Origin: Blastopirellula retiformator
Lineage (GTDB): Bacteria; Planctomycetota; Planctomycetia; Pirellulales; Pirellulaceae
Direction: 5' to 3'
Length of the DNA stretch: 64,000 bases
NCBI RefSeq assembly: GCF_007859755.1
Contig: NZ_SJPF01000004.1
Span: forward strand, 744,894-808,893
Below, one piece after another: positions 52,321-63,295 of this stretch. The notes under the pieces were generated by a model. That model was not told the DNA's origin, searched no databases, and saw only the letters and a program-made list of their open reading frames with translations. Both the position numbers and the translations under genes were made by a program. The first letter of the stretch is position 1, and every line of letters starts with the position of its first letter.

Positions 52321-52847
52321 ATGCAGACATCGATCCCAAAAAGCTGACGCCGAAATCGCCGATTTCCGAAGTCGCCTGGCGACTGTGGGAAAAAAAGAAT
52401 CTGAACATCCATCGCGGTGTCGTCGAATGGCATGTCGATCAACCGTTCGAGTCGGTTCATGATTTGGCGACGCATATTCGCACCGGCGTGAAAACCGAAT
52501 TTAGACCAGGCTGGTTGCGTGGGTTTGGCTTTGGGACAGTACTGCACTTTCAATCGCTATCGCCCGATTTTGCTCAGATTTGCCAACATATCGATGGGCG
52601 CAATAAGAAGAATGGCGTCTGGCAGTGGGCCGTTCTGCAGTTTGATGACGACAAGGTTGCGATTGGCGTTCACACTTGGATGCACGGATATCTGCATCCT
52701 GTCTACGAGTCGATCTTAGCCCGACTGGAAGCGAACGGTTACCAGTGCAAGTCAACTGATGCCGAGGTCGACAAGCTGATCGCCACGCTCACCAAGATCC
52801 ACGACTATTGCAGTCCGGTTCAGTTGGTGGCCCGTTTCATCCCGTAG
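52317..52847 (+). CDS. hypothetical soluble protein
   Basis: A 176-residue protein (start VNADIDPKKLTPKSPISEVA) with no known signature; aromatic-rich core (QWAVLQFDDDKVAIGVHTWM). GTG 52317 overlaps the preceding stop. It contains no membrane segment or signal peptide. Operon partner of the membrane protein upstream; the relation is unknown. Confidence 0.6.
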   Translation: MNADIDPKKLTPKSPISEVAWRLWEKKNLNIHRGVVEWHVDQPFESVHDLATHIRTGVKTEFRPGWLRGFGFGTVLHFQSLSPDFAQICQHIDGRNKKNGVWQWAVLQFDDDKVAIGVHTWMHGYLHPVYESILARLEANGYQCKSTDAEVDKLIATLTKIHDYCSPVQLVARFIP

Positions 52848-52883
52848 CTGCGATCGCACTTGCAGTCGTCTGCCGGATCTGAT

Positions 52884-52910
52884 CCGCGTCGTCGATTGGC
52901 GACGACGCGG
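52884..52910. terminator. perfect hairpin between convergent genes
   Basis: CCGCGTCGTCG and its exact complement enclose ATTGG (11-bp stem), between the end of the hypothetical gene and the end of the universal stress protein gene. No T tract follows on either strand, so it may work as a transcript stop only with other factors. Confidence 0.45.
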
Positions 52911-52931
52911 TCTGCGATCCTGCGGAGACGC

Positions 52932-53795
52932 TTACTTGTACAAGAACAATAGCGTCTTGGCGTTCTCCAGCATCTTGTTGGTCGACGACCCAAACAGCGC
53001 TTCGCGGAAACCGCCGCTGCCGTAGGCGCCCATGATCACCGTGCGGGGCGCGATTTCGTCGATCACTTCCGACAATTGGTTGACGACGCTGCTGGTCAAC
53101 TTGGTCGGATGCAACGTCGCTTGGACCTGATGATAACGGAGCAGTTCGGCCGCTTCGTCGCAGTGCCTTTGGGCGACCGCCAGATCGCGATCGACGCTGA
53201 CGACGTGCACCTTGGTCTCGGGGCGACGCAGCCGCAGCAGCGTCCACATGTGCAGCGCGTGCGACGCGGGGATGCTGCCGTCGTAGCTGATCACCACCGA
53301 GTCGTTGGTCGGCGCCTCTTTCGGGAAGACGATCACCGGCCGGGCGTTGTCGAGCAACAAGCGGCGAACCGTCTCGCTAATCGTCTTGTGCGTCTCGTAG
53401 TGGAAGTTGGTGTCGTGACCGATCATGATCACGTCGTGGGTACGCGATACCGCTTCGATCTGTTCGTACGGTAGACCTTCACTACGGACCGCGGTATGCG
53501 GTACGCCCGCTTCGACGCAGTCAGCCTCGAACTGGCTGAGGATCGCTTCCGCTTCTTCGTTCGCCTTGGCGAGCAAAGTTTCGTCGCGATCTTTCTTGTA
53601 GGCCCCGGCGCCTAGCGGCACCGCCATCGGTGCGCAGATGTTGGGAGTGTCGACAACCGCCACGCCGGTCAGATGAATCGCCACGCTCGGCATGTCCTCG
53701 CGCTGATTGTGGTCGCGACAGAATCGAATGGCCATTCGCTTGGCGGTTTGACTCGCTTCGCTGGCGTCAAGCGCCAGTAGCACGCTGCGGATCAT
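52932..53795 (-). CDS. universal stress protein, tandem USP domains
   Basis: A 287-residue protein with two USP domains (about 1-150 and 155-287). The second has the ATP-binding signature G-x2-G-x9-G-S (GAYGSGGFREALFGSS); the first has a weaker version (GHDTNFHYETHKTISE). Begins IRSVLLALDASEAS, typical of USP strand 1. It is implicated in stress survival; no sensor domain. ATG 53795 after AGGAATGATTCG. Confidence 0.85.
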   Translation of the reverse strand: MIRSVLLALDASEASQTAKRMAIRFCRDHNQREDMPSVAIHLTGVAVVDTPNICAPMAVPLGAGAYKKDRDETLLAKANEEAEAILSQFEADCVEAGVPHTAVRSEGLPYEQIEAVSRTHDVIMIGHDTNFHYETHKTISETVRRLLLDNARPVIVFPKEAPTNDSVVISYDGSIPASHALHMWTLLRLRRPETKVHVVSVDRDLAVAQRHCDEAAELLRYHQVQATLHPTKLTSSVVNQLSEVIDEIAPRTVIMGAYGSGGFREALFGSSTNKMLENAKTLLFLYK

Positions 53796-54096
53796 CGAAT
53801 CATTCCTTTCTAGCCCCGGTCAAACAATTGCTCGCTCAGCTTTCTGCCGGCGAAGTTCCTCTTGATTCGACCTGTTGGGCGGCTATGGGATACCGCAAAA
53901 CTATACCACAGCGATCCGCCGTGTGGGGATCGCCGATTGCGATCAAAACGGACGAAGGCGGCGTAATCGAACCATTGCGACTATCCAGCGCAAACGGCCT
54001 CGACTCGCTTCTCAATTTTATCGCGCAGCGGCAATTTAGAGAACCTGTCTCTTGTGCGGCAAACGGTCGCACGCCGTCAGATTCGACCCGCTTGCG
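53796..54096. other. gap without recognised feature
   Basis: No gene, repeat or clear promoter is seen in these 301 bases, between the start of the universal stress protein gene and the end of the Lhr helicase gene, both on the minus strand. The promoter of the former must lie here. Confidence 0.4.
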
Positions 54097-57000
54097 CTAG
54101 CCGGCCGTGGAGCGCTTTCGCGGCATTCCCAAGGGAATTTCTCGGGGTTCGACGCGTCTGCCGGCATGGAGAGCCCGCGTCATTTCGTGCATCTGGTCGG
54201 GCGGCGTTTCTAAATGAAAATCAATCTTTCCCGACCGTTTCGAGGCGACAATTTGCCCGTTGCGAATCACCAGCGAGTTCCCCGCAATTGCCGGAATTCG
54301 ACCGCCAGGCGTAACCACGCCAAACAGGTTCACCGGATCGGCGGCGCTGATCGCAATCCAGTCGTCAACCGAGTCGTCATTTCGCAGTTTGCGGAGCGCG
54401 TAGATCGTCGCTTCGGTCGCGTATTGCTCGCCTGCTACATCCGCGATAAACCTCCCACCCCGGATTTCCCCTCTGCGCTCCATCCGGCGGAAAGCCGCAA
54501 CCAAACGCCACCACGACGGCGCGGTCGATTCGCGGGTCAACACGTCGCGAAACACGACGCCATACCGGGCCAATAGCAGCCAGCACCAGTTCTGGGCGTG
54601 CTCGTCGCTCAAGGGCGTTTCGACGATGCCGGGGAAGAGCGACCAGCGGCCGGTGCGGGTCACGACGCTACCGCGACGTTTCGCTTTTCGCTTCTTCAAC
54701 ACTTCGTCGACCATCTCCCGCACGCCAACAAACGAGTCGCACGAAATCAGGCCAAGCGCCGCCAACTCGCGGAGCGCTTCTTCCAGGTGGGTCGGCAACA
54801 GCTTCGTCAAGATTCGCAAGTCTTGATCAAACAAGGCGCCGCGCTGCTTGAGAGCGTCGAGCACTTCGGTCGCGTTGCCGCGGGCCAGCGACTCGGCGTC
54901 TTGATGATCGGTCGGCAACAGCCAGCCAAGATTAGCTCGCAGCGCGATCGTCATCGGCAAGCTCTTGCGGAGCGACGCCATGCTCTTCCGCTCTTCGCCG
55001 CTGGGCGCCGGTGGACGCAATCGTCCCCAGGTCGCTTCGCCTGAGGCGAGCAGTTCGTCAAACCACGTGCCGTCGTAGTCGTCCATCCGGCCAGCCAGTA
55101 GACTCCGCTCCCAACTACCGGCCGCCGCTTGAAATCCTTGCAGTTGTTCCAGCGAATTCCGCAGCGCCCGCACGCCGCTGTTTTTCGCCGTACGAAGCAG
55201 ATCATGATGCCGCACCAAAAAGCGGAGATACGTTTCCGGCGACGCCGGCTTGATCTGCTCGCGCAGGCCAGAAATCGTCAGGCGATGAATTCGCGCCAAT
55301 AGCCGGCGGTCGCACCACTGCACCGTCTCAGCCGTTTGCTGCGGGTTGTCATAGAACTGGCCGCGGAGGACGGTCCCTTCTCCTTCCAACGCTTCGCACG
55401 CGGCGAAGACGCTCGCCGGCGGTAGGTCGAGTTGCTGGCCCAGTTCCTCGGCGCTAAACGGCCCCAAGTAAGGCGTCATGCCCCGAATCACTTCGACCCG
55501 GGCGACATGCTCTTCGATCTCGCGAGCAAACGAGGCAGGCAGCTCCAGCGCCGGCTCGGACTTCCCTTCTGGCCAGACCGCTTGCACGATCGGCAAATTC
55601 TCCAGCGCCACCCATAGCGGATCACCGGCGGTGCGCAAGTAACGAATCGCTCTCCCCTCCTCTTTCAGACGCGCAAAGTGAGACCGCCAATCGATGGCCT
55701 GCGTCTCGGGCAGAACGATCATCGACGCCAGCACGTCATGCAGTTCGTCCGAATCGCGCACCGTCGGCCAGGCTTCTTGCCGCACGGTCGCAATCGCCTC
55801 GTACGACAACTTGCCTAGCTCTTTCATTTCGCTGGTCGACAAAGTACGCCGCGTGGCGACGGCCCGCGTGCGGCGTTCTTCCAGCGGCGCCGGATCGAGG
55901 AAGGAGTACGGGTTGGCGTTGATCCGCTCATGGGCGAAAGGGGACGGTTCGCGGGTATCGCGCGGGACGAACTCAACCCGCCCTTCCTGCACGTCGATCA
56001 ACATCTGCTTCCAGCGGACGATATCCATCGCCTCGGTCATGCAGTCATGTAGCGTCTGCTGCACGATCGGATGATCGGGATACTCGATGTCGGCGCCATG
56101 GTTTTCCAAACAGCCGACCTGGTCGGGAAACGCCGCCGCCAACAGGTCGTCTGCCCGGAACCGCAACATGTGCGGGGGGACCTTCTTGCCGCCGATAAAC
56201 CGAAGCAGCGCCAGCGCCCGCGTCACGTTCCACCGCCAGCGCACGCCAAACATCGGCGCCGCCAACAGCGCCTGCTCGAGCAGTCGCGGGCCCGAGTCGA
56301 TCGTCAGCATGCGAAACATGTCTTCTAGCGGAAAACTATGTTGCGGACCCAGCGACAAGACGATGCCGTCGTCGTCGGCGCTCGCCTGCAGTTCGAAGTC
56401 GAACGATCGACAAAACCGTTTACGAAACGCCAAACCCCAGGCGCGGTTGATGCGCGTGCCGAGCGGCGAATGGACGACCAGTTGCATGGCGCCTGACTCG
56501 TCGAAGAACCGCTCGAAGACGATCTGCCGCTGGGTCGGCACCATGCCGATCGACGATTGCTGGGCGGCGACATAGCGGACTGCCTGCATGGCGGCGTAGC
56601 GTGACGCGGAACACTCGGTCTCGACCCACGCGACCGTCTCGGCGTCGAGTTGATCGAACGAGTTTTCGAGCACTCCTTCCGCTAATGCCGGCAGCTTGAT
56701 CTTCTCTTTGCTCTTGTCGCGATCGGCCGCCACAATGCAGGCCGCCATCTCTTCGCGCAGCTGCGAAATCTCGCTCGACAGTTCGATCGTGCGGCCAGGC
56801 GACTCGCCAAACCAAAACGGGATGCTGGGCGGTTGCCCCTCGGCGTCATTCACCACCACCTCGCCATTACGGACGTAAGCGATCCGCCACGACGTATTGC
56901 CGAGCAAAAAGACGTCGCCGGCCAGGCTTTCGATCGCGAAGTCTTCGTCGACCGAACCGACGAACGTTTTGTCTCCTTCGGTCACGACGCGGTACTGGGC

Positions 57001-58500
57001 CGTATCAGGAATCGCCCCGCCGCTGGTGCTGGCGGCAATCCGGGCGCCACGGCGGGCTTTCAGCTTGCCGTTGATCGGGTCGCGATGGAGATAGGCGCCG
57101 TTTTTGATCGACCGGGTGAGACCGCGATTGAGGATTTCGAGAACGCCGTCGTAATCTTCTCGCGATAGGTTGCGATAGGGGTACGCCTTGCGGAAGACGT
57201 CGTACAGCTCCCCTTCGTCGCACTCTTCGGCAGCGACTTCGGCGACGATCTGCTGAGCGAGAATGTCGAGCGGCTGCTCGGGGATCTCGATCCTGTCGAG
57301 CACTCCTTTGCGAATCGACCGCATTAGCGCGCAGCATTCGATCAGTTCGTCGCGGGTCAGCGGCATCAGCCGACCCTTGGGCGTAGCGCGCAAGGAGTGG
57401 CCCGAACGACCGACTCGCTGCAGGAAGTTGGCGATCGATCGCGACGAACCGATCTGCACGACCAAATCGATGTAGCCAACGTCGATACCCATCTCGAGCG
57501 ATGCGGTGGCGACGATCGCCTTGAGTTGGCCCGCCTTCAGTCGCTGCTCGGCCGAGTGGCGAATCTCTTTCGCCAAACTGCCATGGTGCGATGTGATCAC
57601 TTCTTCGCCAAGCGCCTCGGTCAGACGATGCGCGACCCGCTCGGCCATGCGGCGGGTGTTGACGAAGACGAGCGTGCTGCGGTGCGAGTTAATCAGTTCG
57701 ATCAGCTGATCGTAGACCTCGCTCCATTGTTCGTTGGAGCAAACCGCTTCGAGCGGCGTCGGCGGCACGGCGATCTCCAGATCAAGATCGCGGCGATGCC
57801 CAGCGTCGACGATGGCACACTGGGGCGTGTTGCCTTCGTCATCGGAGGCTCCAACCAGGAAGGCGGCGATTTCTTCGATCGGTTTTTGCGTCGCCGACAA
57901 GCCAATCCGCACGGGGCGCTCGTGACTAACCAGGCCGAGTCGCTCGAGGGTGAGCGTCAGGTGCGATCCTCGTTTGTCGCGGGCCAAAGCATGGATTTCG
58001 TCGACGATCACCGTGTCGACATGCTTGAGCGTGTGCCGCGCTTTGGCGGCGGTCAGAATCAGGTAGAGCGACTCCGGCGTCGTCACCAAAATGTGCGGGG
58101 GCCGGCGGAGCATCGCCTGACGTTGGCTGGCCGGCGTGTCGCCGGTGCGGACGGCGGTCCGGATTTGCGGCGGCAAAATTCCGCGGCGCTCGGCCAGATT
58201 GCAGATTTCTTCGAGCGGCGTTTCCAGGTTTCGCTGGATGTCGTTCGACAGCGCTTTCAGCGGCGAAACGTAGACGACGTAGGTAGCGTCACGCAGCGTG
58301 CCGGCCATCCAGCGGCGGAACAGGCGGTCGAGACAGACCATAAACGCCGCCAGCGTCTTACCAGAGCCGGTCGGCGCAGCGATCAGCGTATTTTGCCGAC
58401 CGGCGATCGAAGGCCAACCTTGGGCCTGCGCATCGGTCGGCTCGCCAAACTTGGTCTGAAACCACTCGCGAACGATCGGATGAAACTGGTCGAGGATCAT
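54097..58500 (-). CDS. lhr: Lhr-type large DEAD/DEAH-box helicase
   Basis: A 1467-residue superfamily 2 helicase. Walker A PTGSGKT (43-49), [14 protein letters not shown] (DEIH box), SATQKP (motif III), then [35 protein letters not shown] and QRVGRSGH (motif VI). The long C-terminal part carries the Lhr-specific winged-helix and core domains. Full-length Lhr unwinds RNA:DNA hybrids and DNA in 3'-5' direction and is linked to DNA repair. ATG 58500. The length is typical. It is divergent from the beta-propeller protein gene. Confidence 0.93.
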   Translation of the reverse strand: MILDQFHPIVREWFQTKFGEPTDAQAQGWPSIAGRQNTLIAAPTGSGKTLAAFMVCLDRLFRRWMAGTLRDATYVVYVSPLKALSNDIQRNLETPLEEICNLAERRGILPPQIRTAVRTGDTPASQRQAMLRRPPHILVTTPESLYLILTAAKARHTLKHVDTVIVDEIHALARDKRGSHLTLTLERLGLVSHERPVRIGLSATQKPIEEIAAFLVGASDDEGNTPQCAIVDAGHRRDLDLEIAVPPTPLEAVCSNEQWSEVYDQLIELINSHRSTLVFVNTRRMAERVAHRLTEALGEEVITSHHGSLAKEIRHSAEQRLKAGQLKAIVATASLEMGIDVGYIDLVVQIGSSRSIANFLQRVGRSGHSLRATPKGRLMPLTRDELIECCALMRSIRKGVLDRIEIPEQPLDILAQQIVAEVAAEECDEGELYDVFRKAYPYRNLSREDYDGVLEILNRGLTRSIKNGAYLHRDPINGKLKARRGARIAASTSGGAIPDTAQYRVVTEGDKTFVGSVDEDFAIESLAGDVFLLGNTSWRIAYVRNGEVVVNDAEGQPPSIPFWFGESPGRTIELSSEISQLREEMAACIVAADRDKSKEKIKLPALAEGVLENSFDQLDAETVAWVETECSASRYAAMQAVRYVAAQQSSIGMVPTQRQIVFERFFDESGAMQLVVHSPLGTRINRAWGLAFRKRFCRSFDFELQASADDDGIVLSLGPQHSFPLEDMFRMLTIDSGPRLLEQALLAAPMFGVRWRWNVTRALALLRFIGGKKVPPHMLRFRADDLLAAAFPDQVGCLENHGADIEYPDHPIVQQTLHDCMTEAMDIVRWKQMLIDVQEGRVEFVPRDTREPSPFAHERINANPYSFLDPAPLEERRTRAVATRRTLSTSEMKELGKLSYEAIATVRQEAWPTVRDSDELHDVLASMIVLPETQAIDWRSHFARLKEEGRAIRYLRTAGDPLWVALENLPIVQAVWPEGKSEPALELPASFAREIEEHVARVEVIRGMTPYLGPFSAEELGQQLDLPPASVFAACEALEGEGTVLRGQFYDNPQQTAETVQWCDRRLLARIHRLTISGLREQIKPASPETYLRFLVRHHDLLRTAKNSGVRALRNSLEQLQGFQAAAGSWERSLLAGRMDDYDGTWFDELLASGEATWGRLRPPAPSGEERKSMASLRKSLPMTIALRANLGWLLPTDHQDAESLARGNATEVLDALKQRGALFDQDLRILTKLLPTHLEEALRELAALGLISCDSFVGVREMVDEVLKKRKAKRRGSVVTRTGRWSLFPGIVETPLSDEHAQNWCWLLLARYGVVFRDVLTRESTAPSWWRLVAAFRRMERRGEIRGGRFIADVAGEQYATEATIYALRKLRNDDSVDDWIAISAADPVNLFGVVTPGGRIPAIAGNSLVIRNGQIVASKRSGKIDFHLETPPDQMHEMTRALHAGRRVEPREIPLGMPRKRSTAG

Positions 58501-58661
58501 GATGATTTATCATAGCGGACTGTACAGGCGTGCATAGTCTCAAAACAACCGATCAGTCTTCGTCAATTCGTCGTTTTGTGAGCCTTCCAACGGCCCTTAG
58601 GCCACCTTGCGGGGTAAGATCAAGGTCGCAATCGCTTTGCCTTTCAGCCCAGAGGTTTCCT

Positions 58662-60101
58662 ATGCACCGCAACCTGCTTCGTTTGTTAACCGCCTGCCTG
58701 CTTCTGGTCGGCAACGTCGTGATGGCGGCCGACAGTTGGCCGCAATGGCGCGGCCCCAGCGCCGACGGCGTCTCGACCGGCACGCCGTCGACCGAGTGGT
58801 CGGCCGAGAAAAACATTGCCTGGAAGGTCGATGTGCCGGGCCGCGGCAGTTCGACGCCGATCATCTGGGGGGACAAGCTCTTCCTGCTGACCGCGATCGA
58901 AACCGACCAACCAGCCGCCGAAGAGGCGAGCGAAGCAACCGAAGCCGAAGAAGAGCAACCGCGCCCGGAGCGTAGCGAAGGAGATCGCCCCCGCAGACCG
59001 CGCGGCGAAGGGGGACGTCCGCCGGGCGCTGGCCCTGGCGGGCCCGGCGGCTTTGGCCGGGGTGGCGGACGAGGCGGTTTTGGTCGCCGTGAAGCGCCGA
59101 GCAAGCTGCACCAGTTTGTGGTGATCTGCTTGGACCGCAACACTGGCAAGACGCTGTGGCAGCAGGTCGCCGCCGAAGCGGTGCCGCACGAAGCGGGTCA
59201 CGCGACCAACACGCTCGCTTCCGCGTCGCCGGTCACCGACGGCAAACGGCTCTACGTTTCGTTCGGGTCGTACGGCATCTTCGCCTACTCGCTGGATGGC
59301 GACCTGATCTGGAAGAAGGACCTCGGCAAGATGCAGACGCGGGCCGCGTTTGGCGAAGGCGCCTCGCCGGTGTTGGCCGATGACGCGCTGGTGGTCAATT
59401 GGGATCATGAAGGGGACTCGTTCATCACAGCCCTCGACGCCGCCACCGGCGACACGCTCTGGAAAAAAGAGCGAGACGAGCCGACCAGTTGGAACACGCC
59501 GCTGGTGACCGAACTGGACGGCCGCAAGCAGGTGATCGTCAACGGCGCCAATCGCTCGCGCAGCTATGACCTGAAGACGGGCGACGTCATCTGGGAGTGC
59601 GGCGGTCAGGCGACCAACGCGATTCCCTCGCCGATTCGCCATGACAACCTGGTCTACTGCATGACCGGCTACCGCGGCTACGCGTTGTACGCGATTCCGC
59701 TCAACTCGACCGGCGACATCACCGACACCGACAAGGTCGCGTGGAGCCGCGAGAATGGGACGCCGTACATCGCTTCGCCTATTCTTTGCGACGGTCTGCT
59801 GTTTATCACCAAGGGACGCAATGCGGTGCTCAGCTGCGTCGATCCCAACACCGGCGAAACCTACTTCGAGAACGAAAGGCTCGACGGGCTTGATACCCTG
59901 TACGCTTCGCCGGTCGCCGCCGGAGGCAATCTGTACTTCTTTGCCCGCAATGGCGCCGCGATGGTGGTCAAGTGCGGCAAGACGTTTGAGATCGTCGCCG
60001 AGAATAAGCTGGATGACGAGTTCGACGCGTCGCCAGCGATCATCGGCGACACGATGTACCTGCGCGGCGAGAAGACGCTCTACTGTATCGAAGCGAAGTA
60101 A
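58662..60101 (+). CDS. secreted PQQ-like beta-propeller protein
   Basis: A 479-residue exported protein: signal peptide to about residue 22, then PQQ-type beta-propeller repeats (WPQWRGPSADGVSTG, AWKVDVPGRGSSTPIIWGDK, CLDRNTGKTLWQ, ALDAATGDTLWKKE, YDLKTGDVIWECGG, VDPNTGETYFEN). An insertion at residues 83-147 is acidic, then Arg/Gly/Pro-rich (PGAGPGGPGGFGRGGG). Such proteins are usual in planctomycetes and have no assigned enzyme activity; BamB-like scaffolding is an alternative. ATG 58662 after GAGGTTTCCT. Confidence 0.85.
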   Translation: MHRNLLRLLTACLLLVGNVVMAADSWPQWRGPSADGVSTGTPSTEWSAEKNIAWKVDVPGRGSSTPIIWGDKLFLLTAIETDQPAAEEASEATEAEEEQPRPERSEGDRPRRPRGEGGRPPGAGPGGPGGFGRGGGRGGFGRREAPSKLHQFVVICLDRNTGKTLWQQVAAEAVPHEAGHATNTLASASPVTDGKRLYVSFGSYGIFAYSLDGDLIWKKDLGKMQTRAAFGEGASPVLADDALVVNWDHEGDSFITALDAATGDTLWKKERDEPTSWNTPLVTELDGRKQVIVNGANRSRSYDLKTGDVIWECGGQATNAIPSPIRHDNLVYCMTGYRGYALYAIPLNSTGDITDTDKVAWSRENGTPYIASPILCDGLLFITKGRNAVLSCVDPNTGETYFENERLDGLDTLYASPVAAGGNLYFFARNGAAMVVKCGKTFEIVAENKLDDEFDASPAIIGDTMYLRGEKTLYCIEAK

Positions 60102-60120
60102 GACGCCGTGAAAAACGCAA

Positions 60121-60150
60121 AAAGGCCGCGAGCATGCTCGCGGCCTTTTT
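60121..60150. terminator. bidirectional terminator
   Basis: AAAGGCCGCGAGCA (60121-60134) and its exact complement (60135-60148) form a perfect 28-base palindrome with A residues before and T residues after. It can stop both the beta-propeller gene and the convergent lipoprotein gene. Confidence 0.9.
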
Positions 60151-60175
60151 TATTGGCGGGTATCGAATCGATCCG

Positions 60176-60574
60176 TTACTTCCGCGGCACGGCAAAGTCG
60201 TGCTGCGAATCTTCCTGCGGCAGATCGATCGTTTCCATGTGGGGCACAAAGATCGTGATGCCGCTATCGTTTTCGGAGTTGGCGACGCCGTCGTAGCCGG
60301 TGATTCGCACGTTATGCGGACCGCCGATGACCCCACGATCGTGCGGCGTTTGGTACTGGCCGTTCTCGATCTTGGCGACCGTGCCGGGGCCGGTGTTGCC
60401 TTGTTTGGAATCAGGCGAGAACTCGATCTCGCCAACCGGGATCGGCTGTCCACCGAAGGTGGCGGCGCCCGACAAGTGATAGCGCGGCGGCCCATCTTGC
60501 CGACTGCATCCCAGCGTCCAGGCTGCCGATAGGATCAGGGCAAACGCCGCGGTCTGTCGAAAACTTCGCTTCAT
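60176..60574 (-). CDS. small secreted lipoprotein beside DUF1559 gene
   Basis: A 132-residue protein with a signal peptide and lipobox TLGC (Cys23). The mature part (YHLSGAATFGGQPIPVGEIE and IENGQYQTPHDRGVIGGPHN) has the same short beta-sandwich character as the lipoprotein at 7600. ATG 60574 is chosen over upstream codons. It lies 13 bases downstream of the DUF1559 gene and is probably cotranscribed. Function unknown. Confidence 0.7.
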   Translation of the reverse strand: MKRSFRQTAAFALILSAAWTLGCSRQDGPPRYHLSGAATFGGQPIPVGEIEFSPDSKQGNTGPGTVAKIENGQYQTPHDRGVIGGPHNVRITGYDGVANSENDSGITIFVPHMETIDLPQEDSQHDFAVPRK

Positions 60575-60587
60575 GATGCGTCTTATC

Positions 60588-61526
60588 CTAGTTGCGTCCA
60601 AAACCAGAGACCGGCAGACCATCGTTGCGAATCGCCAACTGACGATACATGTCGACGTCCATCGTCTCGACGAAGAACTGCACCGAAGCGTCGGTCATCA
60701 GCATCTGGCAACCGCCGGGGTGATAACTGCCGAAACCGCGCGACTGCGTACTGTGCGTCGCATCGGTCAGCGAATTGATCGAAACGATGGCGCTGGCGAT
60801 CGTTCCTCCCAGGACCCAATTGTTGGTCGAGTTGGCGCTGCTGGCCCAGCCGAAGTTCTTTCCGTCGGTGCGATCGTGCGTCTGGTACTTGCTTTCGCCG
60901 ACGATGATCACATTGGTCGAACCGTCGACCGCACTGTTGAAACCAACCTTCGAGTTGATGTAGAGCATGCCGTCGGTATCCAATCCGCGATTGGCGTCGC
61001 TGGCGGCCCGGCACTGAAAATCAGGACCGCCCCCCTGCACTCCCATGTAGCAGAGCAGGTTCTCTTGAATCGACGTCCGCGGATCAGACGGACACTGGTA
61101 AATCGGCAACACCTGTAGCCAGGCCGCTTGATTGGTCGCGCTTCCGGCGCCGTCAATCGGGTTCATCGTGAACCGCTCGTTGAAGTTAAACGAGTCGTGA
61201 AGCGCCGACTGTTCGATAAACGGCAGCATCAACACGGTCCACGGCGCGTATTCGCGATTGTTGCCGCCGCTCGAATAGCAGTTGCCGCTGGTCGCCGGAG
61301 CGTCGCGATCGGCGATAAAGCCCGAGGGAAACGAGCCGAACGTGTCGTGATAGTTGTGCAGCCCCAGACCAATGTTCTTCAGGTTATTGCTGCAACTCAT
61401 CCGCCGCGCCGCTTCCCGAGCCTGCTGAACCGCCGGCAACAAGAGCGCGATCAAGACGCCGATGATGGCGATCACCACCAACAGCTCGACCAGCGTGAAC
61501 CCTTTCCTTTTCTTCACCGCTTGCAT
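60588..61526 (-). CDS. DUF1559 pseudopilin-like protein
   Basis: A 312-residue DUF1559 protein: prepilin-type N-terminus [20 protein letters not shown] with [15 protein letters not shown], then [55 protein letters not shown] and [18 protein letters not shown] at the end (H-x-DG-like signature with DAS in place of DGS). ATG 61526. It forms a pair with the lipoprotein gene 13 bases downstream, mirroring the arrangement at 6624-7992. Confidence 0.9.
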   Translation of the reverse strand: MQAVKKRKGFTLVELLVVIAIIGVLIALLLPAVQQAREAARRMSCSNNLKNIGLGLHNYHDTFGSFPSGFIADRDAPATSGNCYSSGGNNREYAPWTVLMLPFIEQSALHDSFNFNERFTMNPIDGAGSATNQAAWLQVLPIYQCPSDPRTSIQENLLCYMGVQGGGPDFQCRAASDANRGLDTDGMLYINSKVGFNSAVDGSTNVIIVGESKYQTHDRTDGKNFGWASSANSTNNWVLGGTIASAIVSINSLTDATHSTQSRGFGSYHPGGCQMLMTDASVQFFVETMDVDMYRQLAIRNDGLPVSGFGRN

Positions 61527-61801
61527 AGAACACCCACTACATACGAGATGAATCCGTAATTCCCACTTCTAGGGAGCCGGAATCCATCTTAAGACATATA
61601 AATGGCAAGCGATAGATCGCCGTTTTTTTCGAGAATTTATTTGTCACGGCGCCGCTCGCGACTCCCCATCTGCGGCACAGGCGCCAAGCGGGCAAGCAAA
61701 AAATGCGCGCCGTTGCAGGACTATCCGATCGCATTGAGGGCGAGAATCTCCCCTTCCGCCAATTCGGTCCGCCGACAGCTCCGGCGGCAAAGCAGGCCGC
61801 C

Positions 61802-62449
61802 CTACTTCAACTTCTTCAGTTCGATCTTTCGAAATGCCGCCGATGTGTTCCAGGTCGAGATTCCCAGCGGCCGCATCGGCTCTTGTTCCCACCAGACGCT
61901 GAACTTCACCTCTTTCGGACTGACGCTGAAGATTGAGTCCCCATCGACCCACGCGGTCACCCACTCGGGCGTGACCCGCAACTTGATCTTGTACCACTGG
62001 TCGTTCTTGAACTCTTGATAGCCGGTAGCGCCATTCTCGACCGCCGTTAGATCGTCGACGTTCGACAATCCCGTCACGCCGCCCCCCCAGCCGCCGATGA
62101 TCATCGTGCAGTGCTGGTCATGGATCGGAAAGGTGAGCCCGCAGAAGAAGTCGTCGCCGGCAGTCCGCTTCGCTTCCAGGGTGATCTCGTAGTCCATCTT
62201 CGGCGGTTGATCAGCGCGATAGATGCCGGTCGCCGAGTTTCCCTTCGCCAGATGCAACTCGCCCTCTTTGACGGTCACTTCGCCATGTCGATCGAACGAC
62301 TTCTGATCGGCGATCTTCCAACCGGCGAGCGTCTTGCCGTCAAACAGTTTTTCAACCTCAGGCTCCTCGGCGTTCGCGCCCTGCGCGAGCACGACACTGC
62401 CGATCGCAAGAAGACAACCAAGCGAGGTCAATCTGGCGAGAGCAAACAT
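61802..62449 (-). CDS. secreted DUF1080 (3-keto-disaccharide hydrolase domain) protein
   Basis: A 215-residue exported protein: signal peptide to about residue 27 (LGCLLAIGSVVLAQGANA), then a DUF1080-type beta-sandwich (EKLFDGKTLAGWKIADQ; MDYEITLEAKRTAGDDFFCG; FKNDQWYKIKLRVTPEWVTA). Compared with the protein at 24178, it lacks the GYQVEID/SGGIYD segment and instead has IIGGWGGGVTGLSN, so it belongs to a different subgroup. It is monocistronic. Substrate unknown. Confidence 0.8.
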   Translation of the reverse strand: MFALARLTSLGCLLAIGSVVLAQGANAEEPEVEKLFDGKTLAGWKIADQKSFDRHGEVTVKEGELHLAKGNSATGIYRADQPPKMDYEITLEAKRTAGDDFFCGLTFPIHDQHCTMIIGGWGGGVTGLSNVDDLTAVENGATGYQEFKNDQWYKIKLRVTPEWVTAWVDGDSIFSVSPKEVKFSVWWEQEPMRPLGISTWNTSAAFRKIELKKLK

Positions 62450-63295
62450 GGCGGTTCTCCAATACTTCCAGGTTGGAACTGGCCTCCACGATACCCGGCA
62501 ATACGCCCTGGACCTAGCTGCCTGTTGAAAAATGCGATCGTGGCATTTTCCAAACCCGTGTCAGCAAAAAACAAAATCCAGAATGTTCATTGAAGAGATC
62601 CGCTATCGGACGCAGCAATGCATCAGCACACACCGATACAATCCATCGCATGCCCTCATGAGTCATTTATACCTCGACATATTAAAAACACATATCGATC
62701 CACGAATCGATGAAGAACCTATTAACAATCGCAACCCCGCCCAAGACAACCCATTCAAACTACGCCATAACCCACCACAATAACCCCAAATGAATTTAGC
62801 TTGGGACGAAATCGCGATGGAGTACAGAGGCGATGAGTTCCGTAATCAATTCGCCGAGCGAAATTGAAACGTTCTCGGCGCAATTCGCGCATGATGTCCA
62901 AATCCCTCGGGCAAGAGCCCTTTTGGGTTGCAGTAACTTTCATTACTAGAACTTCACAGCTCTTATGAAAGCGATCACGCCAAGCGGCGATCGCCCCCTC
63001 CTCTGGCGAAGCTTCTTTTCCCAGGCGCGCATCCACGGGCAGTCGCAGCACACACCTGGAAGGTCTCGACATCGCCAATCGTGACGACTACAATCGATCG
63101 CTTGCGAATTTGGCATTTTCGAACTGTTAAAGCTGACAACCGCATTTCGAAAATGAACTACCATCTCGATGGTCATCAGATGACTATGAGACATCACCAA
63201 GCGTTTTAGTATCGCTGAGCACGCTATTCGGTCCTCTGCGTTCTTCTCCCGACGTTTTCGTTTTCCCTCTTTTTCGTTGAACCTGGAGCTTGTCC
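62450..63295. other. 846-base gap, AT-rich, with element E fragment
   Basis: No confident gene is seen. Bases 62515-62555 (TAGCTGCCTGTTGAAAAATG and the following GGCATTTTCC) match one end of element E at 35275-35424. The stretch 62560-62790 is clearly AT-rich. An open frame on the minus strand (62755-63078, 107 codons) translates to an unfamiliar Arg-rich sequence and is not accepted. Confidence 0.45.
62515..62555. repeat. element E fragment
   Basis: The TAGCTGCCTGTTGAAAAATGC end of element E, followed by a hairpin (AAAATGC with GCATTTT) like the one at 35395-35420 of the full copy. Confidence 0.65.

Noticed and set aside
62755-63078. 107-codon open frame on the minus strand
   Set aside because: The translation is Arg-rich and unlike any family known to me, the start context is poor, and it lies in a degraded AT-rich gap with repeat debris.
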